Of a DNA stretch of 64,000 bases, positions 13,724 to 24,433 are shown in pieces. A program made the translations under genes and the position numbers. Origin of the DNA: Maylandia zebra. Lineage: Eukaryota; Chordata; Actinopteri; Cichliformes; Cichlidae. Positions within the stretch are counted from its first letter, which is position 1. Every line of letters begins with the position of its first letter. The stretch covers positions 34,581,623 through 34,645,622 of the forward strand of contig NC_135172.1 of assembly GCF_041146795.1 (NCBI RefSeq). Reading direction: 5' to 3'. The notes below the pieces were generated by a model that did not search any database, had not been told where the DNA came from, and saw only the letters and a program-made list of their open reading frames with translations.

Positions 13724-16417
13724 ATATGTGTTGTTATCTCACCAAAAAGGTACACACTTGGCGTGTTTTTCAGGTTGTGAATGTGTTAGTATGACCTCTA
13801 TGTCCTGATAGAGGGGCCCTGTTTATAATTTATTAACAAATCTGCCACTATTTGTCAGATACTGCACGGCACAAAGGGGCTTAGTGTGGCTGGCATGCGG
13901 ATAATTGAAAACAACTGACAAGTGAAGTTTGTAGTAGGAACAGAAAGTGAAGGACCAAAAGTTACCAGGCTTTCTGTCCACCCACATGGATGCAAACAAA
14001 GACTTATTATCCACCTAACTAACCAAAAGAAAAAACTATTATGAGTGCTCAGTGACCATTAGCTGGCAGGAGAGCAGCAGTGCGTCAGTGCTGGCGTTGC
14101 TGCCCCTGTGGAGCTTTGATGAGCCACTGTTCTGTTTGGCATCTGCTTTCCCTGCACATGTATATGTGTGTTTGTGTGTGTGTTCACTACTGAGTGAGAG
14201 AAGTGGAAGCAATTATATTTTCCACCATAATAATCCGGGTAGCTCAGATACTAATATGCTAATGTTTTTCTCTCAAATTTTCAAGTTTATACTAAACAAA
14301 ACCTTTACAGTGTACAGCCCTAAAGGTACAGGATATTCATTGTATACTTAATGTAGGAGTAGTTTTGAATTGTAGCCTAATGGCAGGAGAAGCATGTCTG
14401 CCAAAATAAAAAGGGACTGCCAGATGGATTGATGGCTGAAACTACTAAGGCTTGATGGGCGGAGAGCTGAAAGACGAGGCGGATGTGTGAATGACCTTAG
14501 AGGCGTGTATGTGCACCTTTCCTGCTGCCTGCTGTCAACAGTCTGTGTGTGTGTGTCAGTTTGTGTGTGTGATGTTTTTGCTCTTTCCTCAGGAAGACCA
14601 AGAATGGATGGAATGTTCCCCTTTCACACACACACGTTTGGTTAACTATTGTTGTGAGGACACTTGTTAAGATAATGATTCCCCAGGCCCTTACCTCAGC
14701 TCATCACAACAGATTGCCTAAACATATTTATTACCTTTATTATTAAACTGCGTCTGCACCTTCAAACATCTCTTTGAAGATGTGTCTTAAAGTGATTACA
14801 GTCCAAAATGTCCTCAGTCTGAAATTTTCACTCAGCTCATAAAAATGGTTAGCCAAGCAAACAAATACCTCAGTCAATCCAAACATAAGGTTGGATTATT
14901 CTACTTTATTTTTTTTAAAATTGCGATGGTGCCTGGCTCGGGTTTCTTTTTCTTTATTGGTGTCTTGTGAGCCTACATGCTGGGCATATTGCTTAATGCA
15001 TGACACAGTAATAGAAGTAATTCATCCTCATTATCTTGGCCATTATACTGAAATACTATATACTGAAATCAACAAAGCTTTTAAGCCTGTTGCTGAGCAC
15101 TTCCACAAACACTTCAGCAACTTTATACTGCAGTTTTAGAAAGTTGGATGATTCACAAGAGCTACATGAAACAAAGAATGTTCAACACTGAAGGCTGAGA
15201 TAATCTGACCTTTGATGGTGTGTACAGATAGTAAATTTTAAAGACTGGATTATTCAGGTTTAATGGAAACAATTGTGGGTTAAAATTTGTACAGCGTGAC
15301 CTTTAAATATTCCAGTCTTTATGCATCTGTTCAACTGCTGAGAAACTAGAAGAAAAACACGACCAGAACTGGACTTCTTAACTGATCAAAAACTAAGTAC
15401 AAGGACACAGAGTTGAAGTTGTCATCGATGGCTAGCTTAACATGCAGCTAATATACGATGTGTGCTGTAAGTGCTATTTGTCATAAGTGAGGATGGATCT
15501 GAGTGAAAAACTATGAGGAACTGAATACTAATATCATTTTTAAAATAATGGGATTATTTCATAAGATGTACATTCCATCTGCAAAGTACTCACAGCGTTT
15601 CACTTGTTCCACATTCTGTCATGTTACAGCAAAATCATTTTACCTCAGAAATTGTAACAACAGTTAACTTAAGGCACTTTATATTGTAAGGTAAAGACAA
15701 GTTATTTCATTATTATTTATTACTGGGCAAGGTTTCCGAACTTTTTCCTCTGTACGAATGCTAATTTTTCTCATCTTTTTGTTTAATCTATAAAACAAGG
15801 TTAATTTCTGTTATTTACTTTCAGTTAACATGTAGAGACATATAGAGAGGCATCAACACATACCATTAAAGCTAAAGATAGAGACCTGAGAGGGTCAGCT
15901 CTATATAACAGTGCAGAACATCTTAACATACTAAGGTTCTGTGTGTGTTGCATAGGTGTGCTTGTCTTGGGTTGTAGTTTGAGAAGACCACAACACACGC
16001 GCCCTGCGCACTGCCAACATGCACACAGGCTACACTGCAGAAACCCAACCCACAATAGCAAACACTCAATACCCCCTGGCAACCCATCTTGGCAATGGTC
16101 CAGCTTGCCTTGGCATCCTCGCTAATTCGGGACACACTTATCCTTCTGCATGGGGGTCTTAATGCTAACCTTTAACTGTGAGAGTGTGTGAGATATGGAA
16201 ACAGTTTGTGCTACAGTATGCAAGGGGCACAGCTGAGCGGTCAGCTGGAGTCCAGGGAATGGCTGAGCTCAGGGAAAATACACATGTATGCTTCCACCCA
16301 CATACTGTATACTACCAGTGGCATTTTATAATGCACTGGTCAGGGTGGGGTCAGTGCTTTTTACATGGTGGCGCAATATTTTAGGTTGTAAGTATGTCTG
16401 GTTTCTGAAGGAGAAGG

Positions 16418-16476
<59 letters not shown>

Positions 16477-17289
16477 TTTAGAGACTGATGCACTTAATCT
16501 TTAAATATAGAATGGGAAAAAAACATTTTTAGTAGTAAACAAAAGTAGATGCAGCGTGACATTTACTGAAATTCTTTTTTTGTGTTTCTGCGACTGTGTT
16601 CCGCAGTGATCTTGACAAAATTTTTGAGAAAAGGATGATCTAATTATTAACTTCTAACTATTACTATTATTAACTATTAACATTTTGGATGATATTTGTT
16701 AAAAGAAAGACAAAAACGAAATGAAAAAGGAAAGAAGGAATACTTCTGGAAAAATAAGTAAATGTTTTTGATGCATATCAGTTAAAAATGACCTTTTATC
16801 ATCAAATTATCAAGATGTTTGAGAATGATAATAAATAATAAATAAATATTCTAATACCATATGGTTAGAGTGTTAATGATGATGACCCAAATTGATTTGC
16901 ACTGGAAATCACAAAAATGAAAAACTATTCAAAGTCTTGTAAACAAATCCTGCAAACAATATAAATCCGGAGCTATTTTAACACAATGTAAAATTATTAA
17001 TCAGTATTAATCAGGGAATATTAATCAGTCATGGTCCTGTTGTACATGAACCTTCTTATTATGATATTAGGTTGTACTGCCCCTCAGTGGCAGGAAAATA
17101 AAATTCTATTCTAAGTGTTAAATTTGTCAGCTGAACTGTTTTAGTTCAAAGGCACAATGTTCCCGCAATTCATCAGACAGAAGTCATTTTCTAGTACCAG
17201 TCTAATCACTTTGAATTACATTAAAGAATGTCGAAAAATTTCTACATTAAAAAAAAATGCAAATGAGCACGAGTTGAAAAACATTTGTA
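13724..17289. other. Intergenic spacer between metrnl and the receptor array
   Basis: About 3.6 kb of AT-rich sequence with no convincing exon. It contains the long GT microsatellite (16419-16475) and a CTCF-like half-match (17078-17092). The cysteine/valine-rich open frames here come from GT repeats. Confidence 0.5.
16419..16475. repeat. (GT)n microsatellite
   Basis: An uninterrupted TG dinucleotide tract of about 57 bases. Confidence 0.97.
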
Positions 17290-17407
17290 TCTCAATGCAG
17301 AAGTGAAAGCTTCAGTACTGCCAATGACATGTAGTAGCTCAAACTGTGGGTGTCCCATTTTCAGTACGTTTCCTGTCAGCTTTCTGTTTCTACGAAACAA
17401 AGCAAAG
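17290..17407 (+). promoter_or_regulatory. Class I proximal promoter block of gene A
   Basis: The block begins with ATGCAGAAGTGAAAG and ends with TTTCTGTTTCTACGAAACAA just before the ATG. The same block precedes genes C, D and F. AGAAGTGAAA (17299-17308) resembles an ETS/IRF composite site and lies 109 bp before the ATG. Function is inferred from conservation alone. Confidence 0.5.
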
Positions 17408-20400
17408 ATGTGGATCCTTCGTAACCTGCTGTTCACCATCTGCAGTAAGTTGTCTAAATAGCTACAAAAGTAAACAGATGAAGAGTACAAATTTAAGATT
17501 TAGATTTAAATGCATTAAATCTTTTTTCTTTTGTAGTTAAGGTCAGAAAAACAGCTTTCATTAGGCTCGGGAATATTATACATGACTCTTGCTCTGACAA
17601 AATAAATAATTATATGTATTTTTTTTAACTATATTTTCATGATTTTACAGTTGCTCTGAGGTGTGTGATCAGTGCAGTAGGGGTGATCCATGTGCCTGGA
17701 TATGTGGGGAGTATGGTTAACATTTCCTGTTCCTATGATAAGGGTTACGAGTCTTATGAGAAGTACCTGTGTAAGAATGACTGTGGTGACAGTGATGTTC
17801 TTGTTACAACATTGGAATCATGGAAAAATAAATACAGGATCCATGATGACAAAACAGCACGAATCTTCACAACGACCATCTCTGATCTTCATTCTGCCGA
17901 TGCTGGAAAATACTGGTGTGGAGTGACCAGAACTGGAAAAGATATCTACACTGAAGTCAAGCTTAAATTAGTACGAGGTAAATAATCCCTCAGCTAATTT
18001 TAATCTGTCTGTCCGTCCTTGTCTGTCTGATCTTGTCTAATCTAATGTATAAGGACCTAATCCTTTTAATCAACAAATAATACATTAACATGTATTAACA
18101 CATGTTAAAACACATTAACATAATACGTTAATGATACATTAACATTAAAATGATTTTAAATTTTATTAATTATATATGTATATATATATGTGTATATATA
18201 TTTTTTTTTATTATATTTATATTATATATTATTTGTAATAATTTTATATGTCACCTAACCACATGATGGTGAAAAAAAAGAGCAGCCTTGATCATTTATT
18301 TCCGCTGAAAATTATTGTGGTAATCTCAAGCTTGTGGGCGGTGAACTCTCAATAGACATCAATGCCTATCTGAAAGCACAAATGCATGTGAAGCAAGAAA
18401 AAACCCACAAGAACCTGAATATAAAAATGTCATGCTGCTCTTCTGCGACTCTAACATGTCATTTGACACTGTTTATATTTTTGACAGACAGCTGCTGTGA
18501 CACTGTGACCAAAGTTCAAAGTTATGAGGGATACTCTGAGTCTGTCAGTTGTCCGTATGAGTCTCAGTACCAGAACAGCTTGAAGTACATCTGCAGAGGA
18601 AACCAGCCCTCCACATGTCTGCAGCAGGCACTGATCACCTCTGACACCAAACAAAATGCACGATTCACACTTGATGATGACAAAGTGTCAGGAACATTCA
18701 CAGTGACCATTAACAGCTTGGTCAAAAGTGATTCAGGGTCATACCTCTGTGGTGTCCAAAGAAACTCGGACCTGGATGTTTTTTCTGCTGTTGAGCTGAA
18801 AGTCAAAGGTGAGAGGTCATAGTAATATCACTTTACACCAACTGAAAGACAGCCTACAGTACAGTTTTCTGCAAAACACTTTTTAGGAAAGCTGAATAGT
18901 TTGTGATTTCACAATTTTGTCTTTCCATCTGACAGAGTGGTGCTGTGTCAAGTCAACTCAAATAAATGGTACTGTAGGACATCCACTAATTTTTCAGTGT
19001 CCCTATCCTCCACAACATCGGGATAACAGGAAGTTTCTCTGTAAGGGAGACCATCGCAACAAATGCACAGACATGGTGACAAGTCAAAGTAGATTTGCAA
19101 TAGAAGATAATGGTTCTTCCAGCTCTTTCTCAGTGATGATCACTAAGATACAAGCAGATGATACTGGGACATACTGGTGTGGGTCAGACTCTCAGTGGAG
19201 CCATGGAAACTACACCAGGATTCAGCTTTCAGTCGGTGAGACGAATACTTGTGCATGAAATAACATGGTTAGAGCTGTAAGTTACACCCTATTCTCAGAC
19301 CATTGTGTTAGTGTGTCATGTCATTGTGTCATTTGTAGCGTGATGACTGAGGATACTCGTGTAAAACTAGGACTACGGAAAATCTCATTTACCGCTGCTT
19401 ACTTACACTTTTTTGGTGGCTTAAATATAGACACAGCCTCTTCCAGCCTCGCAGAAGTACCTCTGATTGTGTACTTAGTTCTCCAAGCTAAAAGCTAAAA
19501 CATTATTATTATACATAAACATAATATTATTCTAACTAATTATTCTATTTTCTAATGAAATATTACCGAAAATGAAAATATATATATGATGATTCAATGA
19601 TGATTCAATTCATTCAATTCTCGAATGAGAAAAACATGCACCTATAACAGGGTGTTTTACTGTTTAAATTAGTTAAAGTCTAACTTTAGCTCAGTGAATA
19701 CTTTCAGAAAGACTTAACTGACTGCTAGAGTTCTACTCCTTCCTTTATTTTTTAAAAAAAGTTGCTAAGAGCCTTGTTTCTCCAACAGTCTTTCAGCAGC
19801 ACACTGGCAATGGAGCTTCCACAGTGGAAACACCAGCACAAATTTCAGGTAAACTTATGAAGGGTACGGTATATACAGTATGCATCTTTTAGTCTATAGT
19901 GCTGTTGATCAGTGTTGTGAGATCAAATATTTTACCTCTCCATAAGCTATGGATACTTTTTGGAACTAGTTATAGTTTCATGGCAAAACAGAGTGTGTGC
20001 ACCCGTGGCCAACAGCAAATATCAATAAAAAGAAACATTATCACAAAGGATAATGTTTGAGGATTTTTTTTTACTGTTTCTGTTTTGGTTTCTGTTTTTC
20101 AGATGCAGGACAATATGTGGTTTACGCTGTGCCCGCCCTGCTGCTGGTACTTATATGTGTCCTTGTGCTTATAGTTTATAAGTGCAAACGTCAGAAAATA
20201 AAAGGTATATTCTGGATTCATAGACATGCACAAATTTCATGAAATGTACATGCGAAAAGAGCATAACCACGTTTTATGCTGTGTGTGTTCAGGTAATGAA
20301 GCTGTCGTGAACAGAAATACATCAAAGACAGGAGGTTTAGAGGAAGTAATGGGTACAGCAGAAAATGGCGTAAGACAACAGCAGACAACAAGTCTCACTA

Positions 20401-22120
20401 TACCACAACTAACTGATTTTATTCTTAGCTGTGTTCAATACAGTACTTTGCAAAAGACTTTCATGTAATTTTTAAAAAGTTCTCAAGGCTTTCTGAAGGT
20501 CATTCAAAGTTTTTCTTTGGACATTGGTTCACACTCTCGTTTTTGTTTGTTTTTTTCCAATAAAAATAAAAGTAATGTTCGAATCTCCACTTCTCCAAAG
20601 CTGTACAGCCCTACTATATCCTCCTCCTCCTGCATATGAACTGAAATCAGCTGATTGTAGCACGAGTGAGCAGGAAGAGCATATAACTGAAGAACCTTTG
20701 TAATGCAAGTAACAACATAACTGTAACTGTAAGGGAATTACAAGGCGTCCCACATCATAAACATTTCATCGTTTATGAGTTTTTATAATTTAACAGAGCA
20801 GAATTATGTCAAACATCAGTTTGACACTAGATGAAAGCACTGCTACTGCTATGCACAGCTTCATGGAGCCTATAGCACGGCTTCAGTCTTGTCATGTGAC
20901 AGTGTTGGCATTTAGTAAAGGTCACAGATCACCAAAATTGCAATTCAAATTCTTTTAAGCAATTTCACTTGGAGAGCAAGAGGTTTGCAGGCATTGATAA
21001 CTATGCCTTATAACCCTTACTGTTCTGAGCATGATATCACTGAGATCCCTGGAGAAAGATTCTACAAAACAGGAGTTTGAACTTAAGGATGAACATAAGC
21101 AATAATTTAGGATTTGATCAAAATATTAAACTTAAATGTCTGTGTGACCACAAAAAACATGTTTACATTTAACTCAAGAATTCAAACACTAATAATGTTC
21201 AACACTAATATAGGATCAAATAATTAAGTAATCACATTTAAAATCACCATAATTGCAACAGGTGTGACAGTGATTTGATGACAAAACTTGATGCTCATCT
21301 TGAAATTGTGGGGATTTTATAGGATTACAACTGATTTGAATTAGTTATCACAACAACAAGCACGGTTTAAGGAAGAAATAATCAGTTAAGATTTGAAAAC
21401 ATAAGAGAAAAAAGAGAAGTAGTCCCTTTGCTGGTTCTGCAGTTCGACAGTGTGAAATTAACCGCCGACTAAAAAAATTTATAGTAGTGGATTGTCTCAT
21501 TGAGGTATTTGGGGGTAGCATGAAATGTTTTTGATGCAGACTCTGGTCCACAGGCTACACTTAAGAGAGCTGCAGCTTTATACTTTCTATGATGTTGAGC
21601 TGAGAACATGTGGGAAGCATCCAGTTTTAGACTTTTTAACTTCTTTTCACCCTAACACTTCGGTAAACTATGGAATTTATCTGCAGCAATATTTGAAACA
21701 TTATTTGCCTTTAGTGTTCTATCAGAATGTAATTGTTGGTCAAACATAATGTATTTTATACACATCTCTTATTATAATTCTTCATATTGTGAGTCTGGAT
21801 AGATGTGGTTTTACTCATTAGTGGTGAAATCAGATCACAAGACAATCTTAGTTTGAAAGTGGTGCCAGAAAAAAATGTTGTTGTTGTTTTTTAATGTTTG
21901 CTTTATAAAATGTTTCCATAACACTGTCATGTGTTTTCCATTGGTTTCTGAATAGATTTATGGAAACGATGAAGTTGTGAGGTATTCAGAGAAGCAGACC
22001 TCCAAGAGTGCCTGTAACGACTATCATGATGCAGGTGAAGATGAACCAGACTATGAAAACTGCACACAATCTGAAGAAATCTACTGTAATGAAGATTTCC
22101 ATAAAGCCAATAGAAGATGA
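17408..22120 (+). CDS. Gene A: CMRF35-like/pIgR-like receptor, three Ig domains, full tail
   Basis: Exons: 17408-17444, 17651-17977, 18488-18808, 18936-19235, 19789-19848, 20103-20204, 20293-20369, 21956-22120 (1389 nt, 462 residues). All introns are phase 1 except the last (phase 0), with GT-AG ends. Residues 1-21 are a signal peptide (MWILRNLLFTIC, then IALRC). V-type Ig domains: D1 about 22-121, D2 122-228, D3 229-328. Each has the canonical Cys pair (NISC...YWCG in D1) plus the extra CD300/pIgR pair (YLCKNDC in D1). Then come a Thr/Ser-rich stalk (329-348), one membrane helix (about 353-375) ending in YKCKRQK, and a tail with YGN, YEN and YCN motifs. This is a type I surface receptor; the ligand is unknown. 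It could equally be labelled CD300-like or pIgR-like. First gene of the array and the best-preserved class I member. Confidence 0.88.
18170..18245. repeat. AT-rich low-complexity tract in gene A intron 2
   Basis: Alternating TA with runs of T between the D1 and D2 exons. No other signal was seen. Confidence 0.7.
20441..20560 (+). mobile_element. Remnant of a Tc1-like element end in gene A intron 7
   Basis: It begins CAGTACTTTGCAAAAGACTT, a mutated form of the Tc1-like terminal sequence (CAGTACTGTGCAAAAGTCTT) found at the same intron position in genes D and F. The shared position means the insertion predates the gene duplications. Confidence 0.55.
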
Positions 22121-22188
22121 GATTAATTACATCTGTGCGTACATTCAAAAACAGATTCAAAGTGTTTTGTTCACCAGGGCTTGCACTT

Positions 22189-22194
22189 AATAAA
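22189..22194 (+). terminator. Poly(A) signal AATAAA of gene A
   Basis: A canonical AATAAA lies 69 bp after the gene A stop and is followed within 20 bp by a T-rich stretch. Confidence 0.7.
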
Positions 22195-24274
22195 TGTTCC
22201 TTTGTTTTTCATTCTTTTGCTGTTTTCACTGCCTTAGCACACTAAACCTGTTCAGGTTAAGGTATTGCTTGCTGTTGACAGCATGATGTGGACTGTGCTT
22301 CTGAAACTGTGAGAAACCAACCAAAAATTAAATGTAATCATTGCTTTTTTCATTTTATGATACTTTTTTTCCCCCATTGGTTTCAATTGAAGATTTCTGA
22401 CACAAGCAGTTACTGGATTCAATTTTGCAGACAAAAGTAAACATTATTCATCAACATGTGTCACGTAACCATCTAATAGCAGCACAAATGTGGCAGGTTT
22501 CCCCCGTGGAGTGCTTCTATTAACCGACGTATATTTTTGGTAATGCTTGGTTTAAATTTGGTAGTACAACCACAGTACTAAGTGAGATAACCGCAGTATT
22601 GTATTGCTTAAATTTATGATGATGTATTTATATATTTTTTGTTTTTCTTATTCTTCTATGTAGGAAACTTTTTTTTCTCACTTCTAGAGAGTTTGGTGCC
22701 ACTTGAATGAAACCTTCAACTTTAATTTTCTTCTGAGGAGATTAAAAAAAACTCAACTTCCATCAAAAAGTCTCACTTTCATTGTCACTGGTTAGTGTGT
22801 CACAGTGACCCTGTGGTTACAGCACCAGTAATTTTACTGCAGTATTTTACAAGAGTGCAGTTTGCATCACTTGTTAATAGGTATAAAGATTGGATACAGG
22901 TATGTTTCTTGCAAAACTTTAATTCTTGCCTTTCATTTTATTGTAATTTTTAAAAATAAGTGCTATATTTAATATTATAACTTCTTTTTACTTTTCACTA
23001 ATGATGTGGCACCAAATAATTGGTTATGGGCATAAAGTGAACAATTATGACGGTATTTGAAATGATTAGATTTGCTTTTCCAGGGGACCATTTTGGACTT
23101 TCCAGACAGACAGAAATAAAGACGACAGAAAAACATGACTGTTGTTCCTCTTTTGTGATGAATCTTTCTGTGAAAATTGGAAGTGACTGTAGTGGTAAGC
23201 ATATTGCAAAGGAAACTTTTAAATATAAAAATAACAACACACTTCTCACGCTGGATCTGGATATGTCACCCAGTTGCTTAAAGAGAAAATCAGCTAAAGG
23301 TTTTCTATGAACAAATCTGTTTTAATTTGTGCTCATTGCATCACAATAGAAGGAAAATACAATTCCAAAGCACAATATGACAAGAGAACAGGGAACATTT
23401 AAGAAAATGTTGGCATACATGGGTGTTATCAGCTGCACTACCAAGCTTAAACCAAGAAGGATGATAGTTGCTCCATTAGCATTATCTGACAGAACTAGTT
23501 AGCTGCTTTACCAAATATATGGGGAGTTTTTAGAACTGTGACTGTAGAAATTCTTGGTTTACTGACCAAATTTAACTAAAAAACTTTTTTTGATAATTGT
23601 TCTAATAATTGACATTTCTTGTGAAATTAGACCAACTTTTCAAGGACCCAGCTTTTTAACCTCCTGAGACCCGAACTCTTTCATGCCATGCATTTTTAAT
23701 TTTTCTTTGCTATTTGGGCTGATTGGGACCTGATGAAAGTAAAAACAAAGAATTACCTGATTTTTGGGGGGGGATTTTTGTTTCTGAGAAAAATGAGATC
23801 CACATATGAGGACATTCGTTTTAAATTTCAATAGAACAGTGGTAGTATACTCTCCTCGTAAGTGGATATCATGCCCTTGTAGAGGTTAATTTGTATTTTG
23901 GTCTAGATAATCCAAAACGTGATGTCCGCATATGTGGACACCAGGTCCCAGGAGGCCCTTGGGCAAATTCAGCAGTTTTAGTTTTCTGGTTTGGCTACTG
24001 GTTGGATAAAGTAGCATTGTGGTGGTGTTAGTTTAAGTTCTAAGACTGTTGCTTCTGAACCATTAACATAATTAACAGAGAATAAAATGCATGTTTGCTG
24101 TGCTTCTTTTATGTGAATGCAACATTGATAGTAAGATATAAAACTCAAGGGGCCTGTTTATCGAGTGATTTTAGTTTCAGTTCTTTAAGCACAGTTTCCT
24201 AAATACACTTACAGTTAACAATTTCAGTGCAAAACCTAACTTTTACAGTGTTCTTTGTGTGAAGTCTGTGAATA
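22195..24274. other. A-B intergenic spacer, paralogous to the F-G spacer
   Basis: Non-coding. Segment 23080-23350 is clearly similar to 59460-59730 in the F-G spacer (both contain CATTTTGGACTTTCCAGACA and AATGAACAAATCTGT-like stretches), which marks an ancient segmental duplication. It also contains a piggyBac-type MITE (23656-23959). Confidence 0.6.
23656..23959. mobile_element. piggyBac-type MITE, copy 1
   Basis: TTAA at 23656-23659 is followed by CCTCCTGAGACCCGAACTC. The right end reads GGTCCCAGGAGG (to 23955), the inverted complement of the left end, but the right TTAA is mutated to CCCTT. A second, better-bounded copy lies at 28305-28582. Confidence 0.7.
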
Positions 24275-24433
24275 TTTCTTTCAACACTAGGAGGCATACG
24301 TCAGTTACAAATCTTAAAATGCCTCTAGAAGATGTCCAGTCACCTCTGTACTGATAGTCTGGCTCCACCCTGGCTTCCTTGTTGTGTGCGAGTCATTCCT
24401 GTCAAGTTTCTGTTTTGATTAACCAAAGCAAAG
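24275..24433 (+). promoter_or_regulatory. Class II promoter block of gene B with CTCF-like motif
   Basis: CAACACTAGGAGGCAT (24282-24297) is the gene B copy of a motif repeated upstream of G and relic E and at two orphan sites. Its core resembles the CTCF consensus CCASYAGRKGGC. A conserved stretch with CTCTGTACTGATAGTCT follows, then TCAAGTTTCTGTTTTGAT before the start codon. Confidence 0.5.

Noticed and set aside
20558-20702. Open frame ending PPPPAYELKSADC...TEEPL in gene A intron 7 (PPxY-like motif)
   Set aside because: It has no acceptor in the phase needed after exon 7 (that phase meets TAA at once) and no counterpart in D or F.
22021-22120. Classical ITIM in the receptor tails
   Set aside because: The tyrosine contexts (YGN, YEN, YCN) lack I/V/L at +3, so calling them ITIMs is not supported.
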